This document shows, piece by piece, positions 8,214 through 16,876 of a stretch of 64,000 bases of DNA. Position 1 is the first letter of the stretch. The number at the start of each line of letters is the position of its first letter. This DNA is from Winogradskyella thalassocola. Lineage in GTDB: Bacteria > Bacteroidota > Bacteroidia > Flavobacteriales > Flavobacteriaceae. The stretch spans positions 372,001 to 436,000 of the forward strand of contig NZ_FNCZ01000002.1 in the NCBI RefSeq assembly GCF_900099995.1. Direction: 5' to 3'. The position numbers and the translations under genes are program-made. The notes beneath the pieces are model-generated. The model made no database searches. It was given only the letters and a program-made list of their open reading frames with translations, and was not told the origin of the DNA.

Positions 8214-9653
8214 ATGAAATCACTTATTACTCTTATTTTAACTTTATTACTCGCAACACTTGGTTTTGCGCAAAACGGCATCAACTACAAAGCCATTATC
8301 AAAGATAACTCTGGTAATGTTATCGCCAACGATTTAATATCCGTACAATTTACCATTCTTCAAGGTGTAGATCAAACCAATGTGTATCAAGAAACCCATA
8401 CACCAACTACAGATGCCAACGGCCTTATTATTGTAAATGTTGGTGAAGGCACACTTATAAGTGGCACGTTTGCAACTATCGATTGGGCAAGCGATACGAC
8501 CTTTTTAAACACCAAAATAAATACAGGATCTGGTATGGTAGATATGGGGACTACCGAGTTTAAAACGGTGCCTTATGCTATAAATGCTAAAACAGCAACG
8601 GTTGCTGCGAACGTGACAGGTCTCGAAGCGCTTAATGAAGGAAATGGCATAGGTTGGAGATTAAAAGGACGAAACCCTAGTTATTATGGTAGTATTGGAT
8701 TAAGTGCTGTAGATTTAAGTTATAGTAGTGGATCAAGTTTCTTGAATGGCGCTATAGGAGATTATTCCATTTCTATGGGTGAAAACACAACAGCCTCAGG
8801 ACAAAATTCCATATCCATGGGTGAAAATACTTATGCACCTGGACAAAATTCCATATCCATGGGATTTAACACAAGAGCCTCAAGTTATGCATCTGTAGCT
8901 ATTGGAAAATACAATGTCGGTGGAGGAAGTGCTTCAACTTGGGTTTCAACTGATCCAATATTCGAAGTTGGTTTTGGCGGCTATATTGGGTTTCCAGTCA
9001 ATAATATAATTAGATTAAACTCTTTTACAATTTTAAAAAATGGCAATGTAGGAATTGGTACTTCAACACCGTCTACAAGTTTGCAAATAGCTGTAGGTGA
9101 TGATGCTAGCTATAGTAGTGATTCGGGTTATTTGGTATTGGGCTCTACCAATGGGTCTAATCTTGTTTTTGACCAAAATGAAATAATAGCAAGAAATAAT
9201 GGAGCTGCCTCAACACTTTTTTTACAACAAGATGGTGGTGATGTTAGAGTTGGAGGTGTAGTAGTGCATAGTAGCGACAGACGTCTAAAAAAAGACATCA
9301 CATCTTTGACTTACGGTTTAGAAACCATTTTAGAATTAAACCCTGTAGAATACAATTGGAAAAATAGAGAACAAGACCATAAATCGCTTGGTTTAATTGC
9401 TCAAGAGGTACAACCTATACTCGAAAACATAGTACATATTGCAGATGACGAGGATAAAACGTTAAGCGTTAGCTATACGGAGTTAATTCCTGTGCTGATT
9501 AAAGCCATTCAAGAACAACAAGAGATTATAAAAATCCAAGCTTTAAAAATAAACGGGCTTACCGCAGAAGCAGAAGAGAAGGACAAAACTCTAAAGGCAT
9601 TTGACAGTCGTTTAAAACAGATGGCAAGCGTATTAAATCAAACACATCAATAA
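8214..9653 (+). CDS. Tail-fiber-like exported protein with YadA-head-like repeats and S74 chaperone
   Basis: A 479-residue protein with a signal peptide (cleavage likely after LGFAQ, residue ~20). Residues ~21-125 are the shared N-terminal domain (GINYKAIIKDNSGNV, THTPTTDANGLI, FKTVPYAINA). Residues 186-235 contain three 14-residue units (ISMGENTTASGQNS and two variants) ending in VAIGKYN, the pattern of YadA-type trimeric adhesin heads. A NVGIGTSTPSTSLQI motif follows. The S74 domain begins at Ser354-Asp355 with Lys359, then LNPVEYNW, LGLIAQEVQ and a helical tail. A 214-bp spacer separates it from the OmpA gene, so it may have its own promoter. Likely a trimeric surface fiber that processes its own C-terminus. 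Confidence 0.85.
   Translation: MKSLITLILTLLLATLGFAQNGINYKAIIKDNSGNVIANDLISVQFTILQGVDQTNVYQETHTPTTDANGLIIVNVGEGTLISGTFATIDWASDTTFLNTKINTGSGMVDMGTTEFKTVPYAINAKTATVAANVTGLEALNEGNGIGWRLKGRNPSYYGSIGLSAVDLSYSSGSSFLNGAIGDYSISMGENTTASGQNSISMGENTYAPGQNSISMGFNTRASSYASVAIGKYNVGGGSASTWVSTDPIFEVGFGGYIGFPVNNIIRLNSFTILKNGNVGIGTSTPSTSLQIAVGDDASYSSDSGYLVLGSTNGSNLVFDQNEIIARNNGAASTLFLQQDGGDVRVGGVVVHSSDRRLKKDITSLTYGLETILELNPVEYNWKNREQDHKSLGLIAQEVQPILENIVHIADDEDKTLSVSYTELIPVLIKAIQEQQEIIKIQALKINGLTAEAEEKDKTLKAFDSRLKQMASVLNQTHQ
8769..8894 (+). repeat. Three 42-bp coding repeats (14-residue YadA-head-like units)
   Basis: Three consecutive 14-codon units start at 8769, 8811 and 8853. The first two are nearly identical (ISMGENT-x-A-x-GQNS), and the DNA around GQNSISMG is repeated almost exactly at the unit junctions. 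A diverged fourth unit (VAIGKYN) follows. The 14-residue period and the S-x-x-x-G spacing match the head repeats of trimeric autotransporter adhesins. Confidence 0.8.
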
Positions 9654-9745
9654 TGACAACTATCATTTATATCTGTTCTGCAATTATAATATTAATTCTA
9701 TTCAACTTTATGTTATTACTATTTAGTTGTAATAAGAATAAATGA
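9653..9745 (+). CDS. Possible 30-residue hydrophobic peptide, translationally coupled
   Basis: An ATG overlaps the TAA stop of the fiber gene (TAATG at 9651-9655) and opens a 30-codon frame ending TGA at 9743-9745. The product would be almost all hydrophobic (IIYICSAIIILILFNFMLLLFSC) with a short basic Asn/Lys tail, so a single membrane helix or a lipoprotein-signal-like peptide. The overlap suggests translational coupling. It is too short to judge by composition and could be chance. Confidence 0.25.
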   Translation: MTTIIYICSAIIILILFNFMLLLFSCNKNK

Positions 9746-9761
9746 TGGTTAGCGCAATAAT

Positions 9762-9844
9762 GTTACATAAGTTACATCAATTGTTACAATAGTGATAAGG
9801 TTACAGATGGATCTATAATACTTTTACCAAAGTATTGTAATACT
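9762..9844 (+). promoter_or_regulatory. GTTACA repeat cluster and nested inverted repeat before a fiber gene
   Basis: Four direct GTTACA hexamers begin at 9762, 9771, 9783 and 9800. They are followed by a perfect 8-bp inverted repeat (AATACTTT at 9817-9824 and AAAGTATT at 9829-9836) and a third overlapping arm, AATACT, at 9839-9844. The cluster lies 63-145 bp upstream of the 9907 start, a suitable position for an operator or leader structure. No regulator can be named. Confidence 0.35.
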
Positions 9845-9906
9845 AACAATCAAAAGTCTTAATATATATAAGCAATATGTAATTAACAAATAACCAATTT
9901 CTTCTT

Positions 9907-11619
9907 ATGAAAACAAAAATTACATTACTCATCTTATTCCTAACCACTTTAGGATTGGCTCAAAATGGCATTAATTATAAAGCAGTAATTAAAGATAACA
10001 TTGGCAATATTGTAGCTAATGATCTCATTGTTGTGCAATTTTCGATATTACAAGGAGCGGCGCAAACCAATGTCTATACAGAAACCCATTCGCTTACAAC
10101 GGATGATAATGGAATAATTACATTAAACATTGGAGAAGGAATCATAATTTCTGGAACGTTTTCTTCTATTGAATGGGCAAGTGATGACCATTTTTTAAAT
10201 GTTCAAATCAACATAGGATCCGGACTCACTGATATGGGAACCACACAATTTAAAACGGTGCCTTATGCTAAAACAGCAGGTCAAGCGATTTCAGCGAATA
10301 ATATTGAGTTGCCTTACTATGATGAAACATCAGAATCTGGTGCTGCATTTCATGTTCAAAACGATTACCTAAATGGACGCTATGGAATAGCAGGTTCTGT
10401 TGGGTCTGGATCTGAGACATTGCCAGCAAATAATGCTGGTGTTATGGGTCAGGGTACTGGAGCACATGGCGTATATGGAGTATCTAAAACAAGTTTCTTA
10501 GCAGGTGTACAAGGTGTCTCTGAATCCTCAGAAGGAGTAGGTGTACAAGGCTATGGTATTGGAGGAGGTATTGGCGGTCATTTTTACACAACTTCTAATG
10601 GTGTTGCTGCATTAACTACTGGTAATGGAAATGTAGGTATCGGCATAGGTGAACCAGAAATGAAGATGCATGTGGGTGGTGATTTGTTTATTCAAACCAA
10701 TTTAGGAGAATTAGTTATGGGATTTCCAAACAATGGAAACCAATGGCAAGTGAGTACAAGAGCTCAAGGTGCAGATTTACAATTTCAATCTAAAGCAACT
10801 AGTATAAATAGTTTCACTACTCAATTTAGAATGCTACAGAATGGGGAGTTTCAAGTAGGAGATATTAGCACACCAAGTGCCTGGTTACATGTTAAAAATA
10901 ATTCAAATATTAATAAAGAGCAACTTCTCTTAGAAGAAGTAGGAAATGATTATGCCAGATTAGGATTTACTAATACCACCACTGATGCAAAATGGGATAT
11001 TGCAGGATTTCCAAGTAATACAGCATCCTCTGCACGACTCAATTTTTATTTTAGAAATGATGCTGGTGGAAGTGATAGAATGACAATAACTGGTGATGGA
11101 GAGGTCGGTATTAATGGCTCACCTACAGCGAGACTTGAATTATTTCAAAGAAGTCAGAATGTTGGCACTGGTTTACGTTTCGATGATGGTACTGCCAACA
11201 GTGATTGGGACATTACTCATGGTTTCTCTCTGCGTTTTCATTATGGAGGAAATTTAAAATCACTTATAACTGCAAATACTGGAGCTTATATTGTTAGTTC
11301 GGATATTAGCCTAAAAAACAATATTGAAAACATGAAATCTACATTAGATCGTGTTAAGCAACTAAGACCAACGACGTATTACTATAAGGACGATTCTTCA
11401 AAAACTAAAGCATTAGGATTTATTGCCCAAGAGGTAAAGCCTATTTTTCCAGAAGTAGTTCATTTTTCAGAAGCCGATGAATTATACGGAATTGACTATG
11501 CTTCTTTTGGCGTTATTGCCATTAAAGCCATTCAAGAGCAACAGAAAATTATTGAAATACAACAACAGCAAATAGATGAACTTAAAATGCAAGTAACACA
11601 TCTACTTAATAAACAATAA
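9907..11619 (+). CDS. Tail-fiber-like exported protein, glycine-rich middle, S74 chaperone
   Basis: A 570-residue protein with a signal peptide (cleavage after LGLAQ, residue ~19). Residues ~20-125 are the shared N-terminal domain (GINYKAVIKDNIGNI, FKTVPYAKTA), closest to the 8214 gene. The middle has Gly-rich turns of GVxG type (GVMGQGTGAHGVYG, GVQGVSES, GVGVQGYG), a NVGIG motif, and a beta-rich shaft. The S74 domain is more diverged: Ser465-Asp466 then Lys470 (SSDISLKNNI), LRPTTYYYKD, LGFIAQEVKPI, and a Gln-rich coiled-coil end. The catalytic-type Ser, Asp and Lys are all kept. It starts 253 bp after the previous fiber gene behind a repeat-rich leader, and the next gene follows after 4 bp. 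Confidence 0.85.
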   Translation: MKTKITLLILFLTTLGLAQNGINYKAVIKDNIGNIVANDLIVVQFSILQGAAQTNVYTETHSLTTDDNGIITLNIGEGIIISGTFSSIEWASDDHFLNVQINIGSGLTDMGTTQFKTVPYAKTAGQAISANNIELPYYDETSESGAAFHVQNDYLNGRYGIAGSVGSGSETLPANNAGVMGQGTGAHGVYGVSKTSFLAGVQGVSESSEGVGVQGYGIGGGIGGHFYTTSNGVAALTTGNGNVGIGIGEPEMKMHVGGDLFIQTNLGELVMGFPNNGNQWQVSTRAQGADLQFQSKATSINSFTTQFRMLQNGEFQVGDISTPSAWLHVKNNSNINKEQLLLEEVGNDYARLGFTNTTTDAKWDIAGFPSNTASSARLNFYFRNDAGGSDRMTITGDGEVGINGSPTARLELFQRSQNVGTGLRFDDGTANSDWDITHGFSLRFHYGGNLKSLITANTGAYIVSSDISLKNNIENMKSTLDRVKQLRPTTYYYKDDSSKTKALGFIAQEVKPIFPEVVHFSEADELYGIDYASFGVIAIKAIQEQQKIIEIQQQQIDELKMQVTHLLNKQ

Positions 11620-11623
11620 AATT

Positions 11624-12676
11624 ATGAAAACGATATCAACCCTATTAAGCCTGTCTCTCGTTATGTTCTTGAGCAATGCACAATCCATAGAAAAATTCAG
11701 CATAGATTCTGGTGGTGCATCAGTAACAGCTGGTGGCATTCAAATGCTCTATACCATTGGTGAAGTCAATGTACAAGAGTTAAGTGCTGGAGGAATTTCG
11801 GTATCTGAAGGTTTTATTAATGCAGATCTTAAAATCAGTATTAATCCTAAACTATTTTTACAAGGTCCAATTCTCAATCCTACCAATGCAGGATTAATGA
11901 ATGATGATTTAAGAGCTTCTGGTTACATACCAACCACAAGTCCGTATTCAGATGCTGCGACTTGTAATGCTTCGGTTTTTAATGTTACAGGTACTAATGC
12001 TATTGTAGATTGGGTTTGGTTAGAACTGAGAGACAAAACAGATAATACATCCGTTATTTTATCACAGTCAGCTTTGTTGCAACGCGATGGTGATGTGGTT
12101 GCTACCGATGGAGTCTCTAACATAAACCTTAATGTGGCATCAGATGATTATTTTGTAGTTGTTAATCATAAAAACCACTTAGGTATTATGACCAATACAC
12201 CTGTAGCCATAACACGCTCTTCAGGTCCATCTGTTATAGATTTTACAGATGTTAATACAACAACTTATGGTACACAAGCGCAAGCAACGTTGACATCTGG
12301 AGCTAAGGCACTTTGGGCAGGCGATGTTAATGGCGATGGTTTGGTAAATTTTGCCGGAGATGTTAATGGTGTTACGACGGATATTATTTTATTTTCTGCA
12401 AATACAGATTTCAATACAAATTATGATTTTGTTAATGGGTATTTTAAATCCGATGTGTTTCTCGATGGTAACGTATCCTTCTCTAATGAAGTTAATCAAA
12501 TCTTATTGTCCGTAATTTTATATCCATTAAATACCGGTTTTAACTCGCAATACAATCTGTTTGCCGAGCAATTACCTTCTCCTTCGGCATTAAGAAGTAC
12601 AGCACAATTAAGCCTTGATCAATTACGTCTAGAAAGAGCCTTAGAAATAATAGAATTAATAAATAATAATAACTAA
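11624..12676 (+). CDS. Exported protein with DxNxDG calcium-binding-like motifs
   Basis: A 350-residue protein with a signal peptide (cleavage after FLSNAQ). The opening (SIDSGGASVTAGGIQMLYTIGEVNV, here a motif spanning residues ~27-51, then SVSEGFIN) is typical of flavobacterial exported hemagglutinin-like proteins. The central part (LMNDDLRASGYIPTTSPY; DWVWLELRD; NHLGIMT) is a conserved domain often seen in such proteins. Near the C-terminus are a clear DVNGDGLVNF and a related DVFLDGNVSF motif, spaced like the paired calcium-binding loops of dockerin-type modules. No T9SS sorting domain is present. The start is 4 bp after the fiber gene, so the two are probably one transcript. Function is unknown; a secreted surface protein is likely. 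Confidence 0.75.
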   Translation: MKTISTLLSLSLVMFLSNAQSIEKFSIDSGGASVTAGGIQMLYTIGEVNVQELSAGGISVSEGFINADLKISINPKLFLQGPILNPTNAGLMNDDLRASGYIPTTSPYSDAATCNASVFNVTGTNAIVDWVWLELRDKTDNTSVILSQSALLQRDGDVVATDGVSNINLNVASDDYFVVVNHKNHLGIMTNTPVAITRSSGPSVIDFTDVNTTTYGTQAQATLTSGAKALWAGDVNGDGLVNFAGDVNGVTTDIILFSANTDFNTNYDFVNGYFKSDVFLDGNVSFSNEVNQILLSVILYPLNTGFNSQYNLFAEQLPSPSALRSTAQLSLDQLRLERALEIIELINNNN

Positions 12677-12696
12677 TGTCCTATTGAAGGTATGAG

Positions 12697-12714
12697 ACTG
12701 CTTAATCAAGCAGT
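12697..12714 (+). other. Short stem-loop after the DxNxDG protein gene
   Basis: A perfect 7-bp inverted repeat (ACTGCTT / AAGCAGT) with a 4-nt AATC loop lies 21-38 bp after the stop codon. There is no T-run after it, so it is a weak terminator candidate. Confidence 0.35.
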
Positions 12715-12761
12715 TCAGCACAAGTCGCTAGACATTAGAAAAAGGAATAGATTTTAACGAG

Positions 12762-12806
12762 CTGATTAAAAGGAGAAATTAATGAACTGAAAACACTTTT
12801 AATCAG
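12762..12806 (+). other. Perfect 11-bp inverted repeat before the T9SS cargo gene
   Basis: CTGATTAAAAG (12762-12772) and its exact reverse complement CTTTTAATCAG (12796-12806) flank a 23-nt loop, ending 35 bp before the start codon at 12841. It could be a leader structure or an operator for the cargo gene. Confidence 0.35.
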
Positions 12807-12840
12807 ACACTAATGAATAATTAACATCAAAACAAAAATT

Positions 12841-13611
12841 ATGAAAAAAACAATTACACTTTTAGCCATTTTAATAGGTTCAGCATCATTATTTGCACAG
12901 AACGTTACTTTCCGATTAAATTGGAATCCAGACAATTCTAACTACGAACTCTATGTAAAACGAGATATCGATGCCGCTGCACCAGTAACCGTTGCGGGTA
13001 CTGCAGCAGTAACTATTGTTTTTCCAACGGATGTCTCTGGTACTAGAACGTTAGCACACACAAGTGAAAGTGTTTCCACGTTTAATCCAGCAGGTGCCGC
13101 TATTAGAAGTCCTGAAGCCTCACCAGATAATGATTTCTATGTATTTAACTCAACAGGAGGTGCAAGTTATATTGGTGTTTTATTCGCTGATGTTGAGGTG
13201 CTATGGATGACGTTTACACCATCAGATGGTAACTCTGAAGCACGTTTGTTTGAAAATGCTACAGATCCCGATTCATCTGGTGCTGGTATGATGGGGGTTA
13301 ATGCACTATCTGATTTTTATACAATAACTCTTGCAGGTGCGATTAATGAGTTTGCAGGCAATGAAGTATTAAGTGTTCCAACGAATGAAATTACAGAATT
13401 ATCTGTGTATCCAAATCCAGCAACAGACAAAGTTAATATTGTATCTAATAACCCAATAGATAGCATTGAAGTTTATGACATCTTAGGGAAACAAGTACAA
13501 GTTTTAAAAGGTGCGGATGAGGTTAATGTTTCTAAGTTAGAATCTGGAATATATTTATTTAAAATCCGAATTGGAAACCAAGTTGAAACACGAAAAATAG
13601 TTGTAAAATAG
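12841..13611 (+). CDS. T9SS-secreted protein with type A C-terminal sorting domain
   Basis: A 256-residue protein with a signal peptide (cleavage after SLFAQ). Residues ~20-175 are a beta-rich domain of unknown function (NVTFRLNWNPDN; FVxAxVEVLWMTF-like stretch). Residues ~186-256 are a complete T9SS type A sorting domain: SVYPNPATDKVNI, IEVYDILGKQV, VSKLESGIYLFKI and the basic end KIVVK. In this family the domain directs crossing of the outer membrane and is removed with attachment to the surface. The start ATG directly precedes the signal peptide. It is the last gene of the exported-protein cluster and ends only 9 bp from the end of the convergent ribB gene. Confidence 0.88.
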   Translation: MKKTITLLAILIGSASLFAQNVTFRLNWNPDNSNYELYVKRDIDAAAPVTVAGTAAVTIVFPTDVSGTRTLAHTSESVSTFNPAGAAIRSPEASPDNDFYVFNSTGGASYIGVLFADVEVLWMTFTPSDGNSEARLFENATDPDSSGAGMMGVNALSDFYTITLAGAINEFAGNEVLSVPTNEITELSVYPNPATDKVNIVSNNPIDSIEVYDILGKQVQVLKGADEVNVSKLESGIYLFKIRIGNQVETRKIVVK

Positions 13612-13620
13612 ACAGCTAAA

Positions 13621-14772
13621 TTAATACTCTATATAGTCAACAATCTCCAAACCATAACCAATCATACCAACACGTTTGGTTTGGAGGCTGTTTGATAATA
13701 ATTTTAGTTTTCTCACTTTAAGATCGTGAAGTATTTGAGCTCCAATACCGAAATCTTTAGAATCCATACCTAAGCTAGGTGCTTTTACTAATTCTCCTTC
13801 TATTTGATTTTCTTTCAAAATAGACAGACGATTTAATAAATTCATCGATTCCGCTTGTTGGTTAATAAAAATAACAGCTCCTTTTCCTTCAGTATTGATG
13901 GAGTTGAACATATTGTCCAATTTCTGGTCTGCGTTATTGGTTAACGTTCCAAGGATATCATTATTAACTAAAGAAACATTAACACGCGCCAAAACAGGTT
14001 CGTCCTTAGACCAACTTCCTTTAGTTAAAGCAATATGAATTTGATTGTTTGTCGTTTGTTGGTAAGCTCTAAGTCTAAATTTACCAAAACGCGTTTCAAT
14101 ATTAAAATCTTCTTTCTTTTCAATTAAAGAATCGTGCTCCATACGGTAAGCTACAAGGTCTTCAATCGAAATAATTTTTAAATTAAATTTCTCTGCGACT
14201 TTCAATAATTCAGGAAGCCTTGCCATAGTGCCATCCTCATTTAAAATTTCGACTAAAATTCCCGCAGGTTGAAATCCAGCTAAACGCGCTAAATCAACTG
14301 CGGCTTCAGTATGACCTGTACGTCTTAAAACTCCTCCATTCTTGGCCTTTAGAGGAAATATATGTCCTGGACGTCCTAAATCTTGAGGTTTTGTATCCTT
14401 ATCGACTAAAGCTTTTATAGTTTTTGCTCTGTCCTGTACAGAAATACCTGTTGTACAGCCTTGTCCAATTAAATCAACAGAAACTGTAAACTGAGTATGA
14501 TGTAAAACGGTATTGTTTTGTACCATCATTGATAAATCCAGTTCGTCACAGCGGTCTTCAGTAAGAGGTGCACATATTAGCCCTCTACCATGTTTTGCCA
14601 TAAAGTTGATCATTTCTGGAGTTACAGCTTCGGCGGCCGCAATAAAATCACCTTCATTTTCACGATTTTCATCATCAACAACAATGATAACCTTACCTTG
14701 TTTAATGTCTTCTATTGCTTCTTCAATAGTATTTAGACTCGTCTGTGTATTCTTGGTTTTAGTTATCATCAT
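13621..14772 (-). CDS. ribB: 3,4-dihydroxy-2-butanone-4-phosphate synthase with degenerate GTP cyclohydrolase II half
   Basis: A 383-residue protein. Residues ~15-215 are a complete RibB domain: [12 protein letters not shown] (metal and substrate binding), [47 protein letters not shown] and the [11 protein letters not shown] motif. It makes the four-carbon unit of riboflavin from ribulose 5-phosphate. Residues ~225-383 align in layout with GTP cyclohydrolase II but have no cysteine at all, so the three zinc-binding Cys residues of RibA are missing and that activity is not expected. Such RibB plus inactive RibA hybrids (RibBX type) are known. A separate ribA should exist elsewhere. A TATCTTTG promoter element lies 21 bp upstream. 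Confidence 0.93.
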   Translation of the reverse strand: MMITKTKNTQTSLNTIEEAIEDIKQGKVIIVVDDENRENEGDFIAAAEAVTPEMINFMAKHGRGLICAPLTEDRCDELDLSMMVQNNTVLHHTQFTVSVDLIGQGCTTGISVQDRAKTIKALVDKDTKPQDLGRPGHIFPLKAKNGGVLRRTGHTEAAVDLARLAGFQPAGILVEILNEDGTMARLPELLKVAEKFNLKIISIEDLVAYRMEHDSLIEKKEDFNIETRFGKFRLRAYQQTTNNQIHIALTKGSWSKDEPVLARVNVSLVNNDILGTLTNNADQKLDNMFNSINTEGKGAVIFINQQAESMNLLNRLSILKENQIEGELVKAPSLGMDSKDFGIGAQILHDLKVRKLKLLSNSLQTKRVGMIGYGLEIVDYIEY

Positions 14773-14792
14773 GGTGCTTTTTTTTGACGCTG

Positions 14793-14800
14793 CAAAGATA
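14793..14800 (-). promoter_or_regulatory. -7 promoter element (TATCTTTG) for ribB
   Basis: On the minus strand the octamer reads TATCTTTG, a perfect match to the Bacteroidota TAnnTTTG element, 21 bp before the ribB start. No good -33 TTG is visible at 19-21 bp. It lies between lptG and ribB and implies ribB can be transcribed alone. Confidence 0.5.
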
Positions 14801-14803
14801 CGT

Positions 14804-16807
14804 TTATTTTATATTTTGAAGACAGCTGAGGTAGAAGTCTTGAGAAATTCTACTTCTTACTATAATATATTTTAAAGGATAAATTGGAAGAGTGAGTGCA
14901 AGAAGTAAAGGATTGATTCGTTTTCTCTCTTGATTAATAGTTTTATAGAATTTTGAATACACAAATGCGTTCACAATAACATAAATCACAAAAAAGATAA
15001 ATGCGATGATGCTTAGGCTTAATCCCGATTCTGCTAATTCTGGAAGCTTATTGTTTTTAAATACAAAATGTAACACTAATAGTATAACCCCGATACAATA
15101 ACTGATTAAACTAGTTTTAGAATAGTCATTGTAATCTTTGAGTAAAACTCGCGCTTTAATAAGTGAGTCAGGTATTTCTAAACCTTCAGATTTTAAACTT
15201 TCGAGTGAAATATTGCGATTTAATAAATTATGAAGCGCAATCTCTTTTGGTTTTTTATCTAAATCGAATTCGTCTTGCTTTTTGATAATACCTATTAATT
15301 CTTCAATAGAATATTTTGAATAAAAGTTATAGACTTTCGTATCACTTTCGGAAAGTTGAAGCTTTTGTTTTGAATTGAATAAGCGTTTCAGCGGGACTAT
15401 AATATTATCAAATTCAAATACACCTTTGTCGTTTGTTGCCCGTGTTGTTAAGTAAATACTTAATGGTAACATTACGGCTGTAGAAAGCCATGTTCCAATA
15501 ATAGGATTAAAACTACCTTTTTCCGCACTATTTTTTGCGAAAATCCCAAAGAAATGATAGGTTAGGAATAGTACAATTGCAATTACCATTGGTAATCCAA
15601 GTCCACCTCTACGTATTAATGCTCCAAGTGGTGCTCCTACAAAGAACAGAATAACACAAGCAAATGCCAAAACAAATTTATCTTGTAATACAATAATGTG
15701 TTTGTTTAAATGGACTTGTTTTATTTCTAAGTTTTTTTTGTTAGAGTCTAAAATTTGTCGTGTACTATTTGAAGAGTTTATAGCCAAATTAAGAATCTGA
15801 ATTTTTTGAGCCGTATTATAAAACCCTAAGAGGTCTTTAGCTATAATAATTGAGTCCTTTGGTATATTTTTTCGAGTCTTTGCTGTATCAATATTAATAT
15901 TTAGTGAGGCATACGTACTTCTATTATATAATGTGGTTGCTAATGCTTTATAATCGTTTTTTTGATTTTGTTCTAAAGTGTCAATATACTTATTAAGTTG
16001 ACTAACATTTAGCATGTTGTATCTGTCGGATTGACTTTTTTCGTCTAAATCTTCATTATTTAATATTTCTAAATCGACATTGGTGATGTAGGTGTCAAAA
16101 TAACTTCGAACATGTGGTTTGTTTTCATTTTTTTGTAAATCATTACTAATGATTTCTTCGTAAAAATTTCCATCTAATAATTCGAGTTGAAGGATGTTAG
16201 AATCAGGACTACTTTTTAGTTCCCCTTTTTTAGAAACAATAACTTTAAAATTTCCTCTTCGTGTGCTGCTTTTTTCGTGAATAACAACCCCTTCAAGAAA
16301 CTGACCTCGATCTCCAGATTTCTTTGCCACTTTTATATTAATGTTTCCAATTTCATTAAACTGACCTTCTGCAATGGCCAATGCAGGTTTCATTTTGGCG
16401 ATGTTTCGTCTTAAATTGAAAAAATTATATTCTCCCCAAGGAATCACATTATTGGCAAAAAAGAAACAGCCAATTCCAAGTGCAACGATAAAGACACTTA
16501 AACTTCGCATAGCACGTTGCAGCGAAATACCTGTAGACTTCATGGCTGCAAACTCATAGTTTTCAGCAAAGTTTCCAAAAACCATAATGGAAGATAATAA
16601 AATGGTCAAAGGCACTACCAAAGGAATCAGCTTTGGCATGTAATACAGGATAAATTTAGCCGTTACGGAAACGTCCAAATCTTTACCAGCAAGTTCGGTA
16701 ATATATAGCCAAACCCCTTGTAAAATAAAGATGAACATGAATATAATAAAGACGCTAAAAAACGTCCTTAAGAAAGTGATAAGTATGTACCTATCTAATA
16801 TTTTCAC
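14804..16807 (-). CDS. LptF/LptG-family lipopolysaccharide export permease
   Basis: A 667-residue inner-membrane protein of the YjgP/YjgQ (LptF/LptG) family, which with LptB pulls lipopolysaccharide from the inner membrane. The N-terminus ([17 protein letters not shown]), the first helices, and the motif [21 protein letters not shown] region (residues ~70-95) are typical. A periplasmic jellyroll-like part spans ~125-365. The second helix set contains [18 protein letters not shown]. The protein is much longer than the ~360 residues of proteobacterial relatives: residues ~480-667 add a charged stretch and further hydrophobic helices. The start codon is GTG at 16807; no in-frame ATG fits better. 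The gene lies 69 bp after lolA, which fits envelope biogenesis. LptF versus LptG cannot be decided. Confidence 0.88.
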   Translation of the reverse strand: MKILDRYILITFLRTFFSVFIIFMFIFILQGVWLYITELAGKDLDVSVTAKFILYYMPKLIPLVVPLTILLSSIMVFGNFAENYEFAAMKSTGISLQRAMRSLSVFIVALGIGCFFFANNVIPWGEYNFFNLRRNIAKMKPALAIAEGQFNEIGNINIKVAKKSGDRGQFLEGVVIHEKSSTRRGNFKVIVSKKGELKSSPDSNILQLELLDGNFYEEIISNDLQKNENKPHVRSYFDTYITNVDLEILNNEDLDEKSQSDRYNMLNVSQLNKYIDTLEQNQKNDYKALATTLYNRSTYASLNINIDTAKTRKNIPKDSIIIAKDLLGFYNTAQKIQILNLAINSSNSTRQILDSNKKNLEIKQVHLNKHIIVLQDKFVLAFACVILFFVGAPLGALIRRGGLGLPMVIAIVLFLTYHFFGIFAKNSAEKGSFNPIIGTWLSTAVMLPLSIYLTTRATNDKGVFEFDNIIVPLKRLFNSKQKLQLSESDTKVYNFYSKYSIEELIGIIKKQDEFDLDKKPKEIALHNLLNRNISLESLKSEGLEIPDSLIKARVLLKDYNDYSKTSLISYCIGVILLVLHFVFKNNKLPELAESGLSLSIIAFIFFVIYVIVNAFVYSKFYKTINQERKRINPLLLALTLPIYPLKYIIVRSRISQDFYLSCLQNIK

Positions 16808-16876
16808 ACTGTTAAAATTTAGCCTAATAGCAATTTAAAAAAAGAATTATAAGCGATGTTATCTATTTACATTAGA

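Noticed and set aside
1..12676. Prophage because of tail-fiber-like proteins
   Set aside because: The complete fibers have Sec signals, and no capsid, terminase, baseplate, integrase or lysis gene occurs nearby.
14773..14803. FMN riboswitch before ribB
   Set aside because: The 31-bp spacer is too short and holds only a promoter element.
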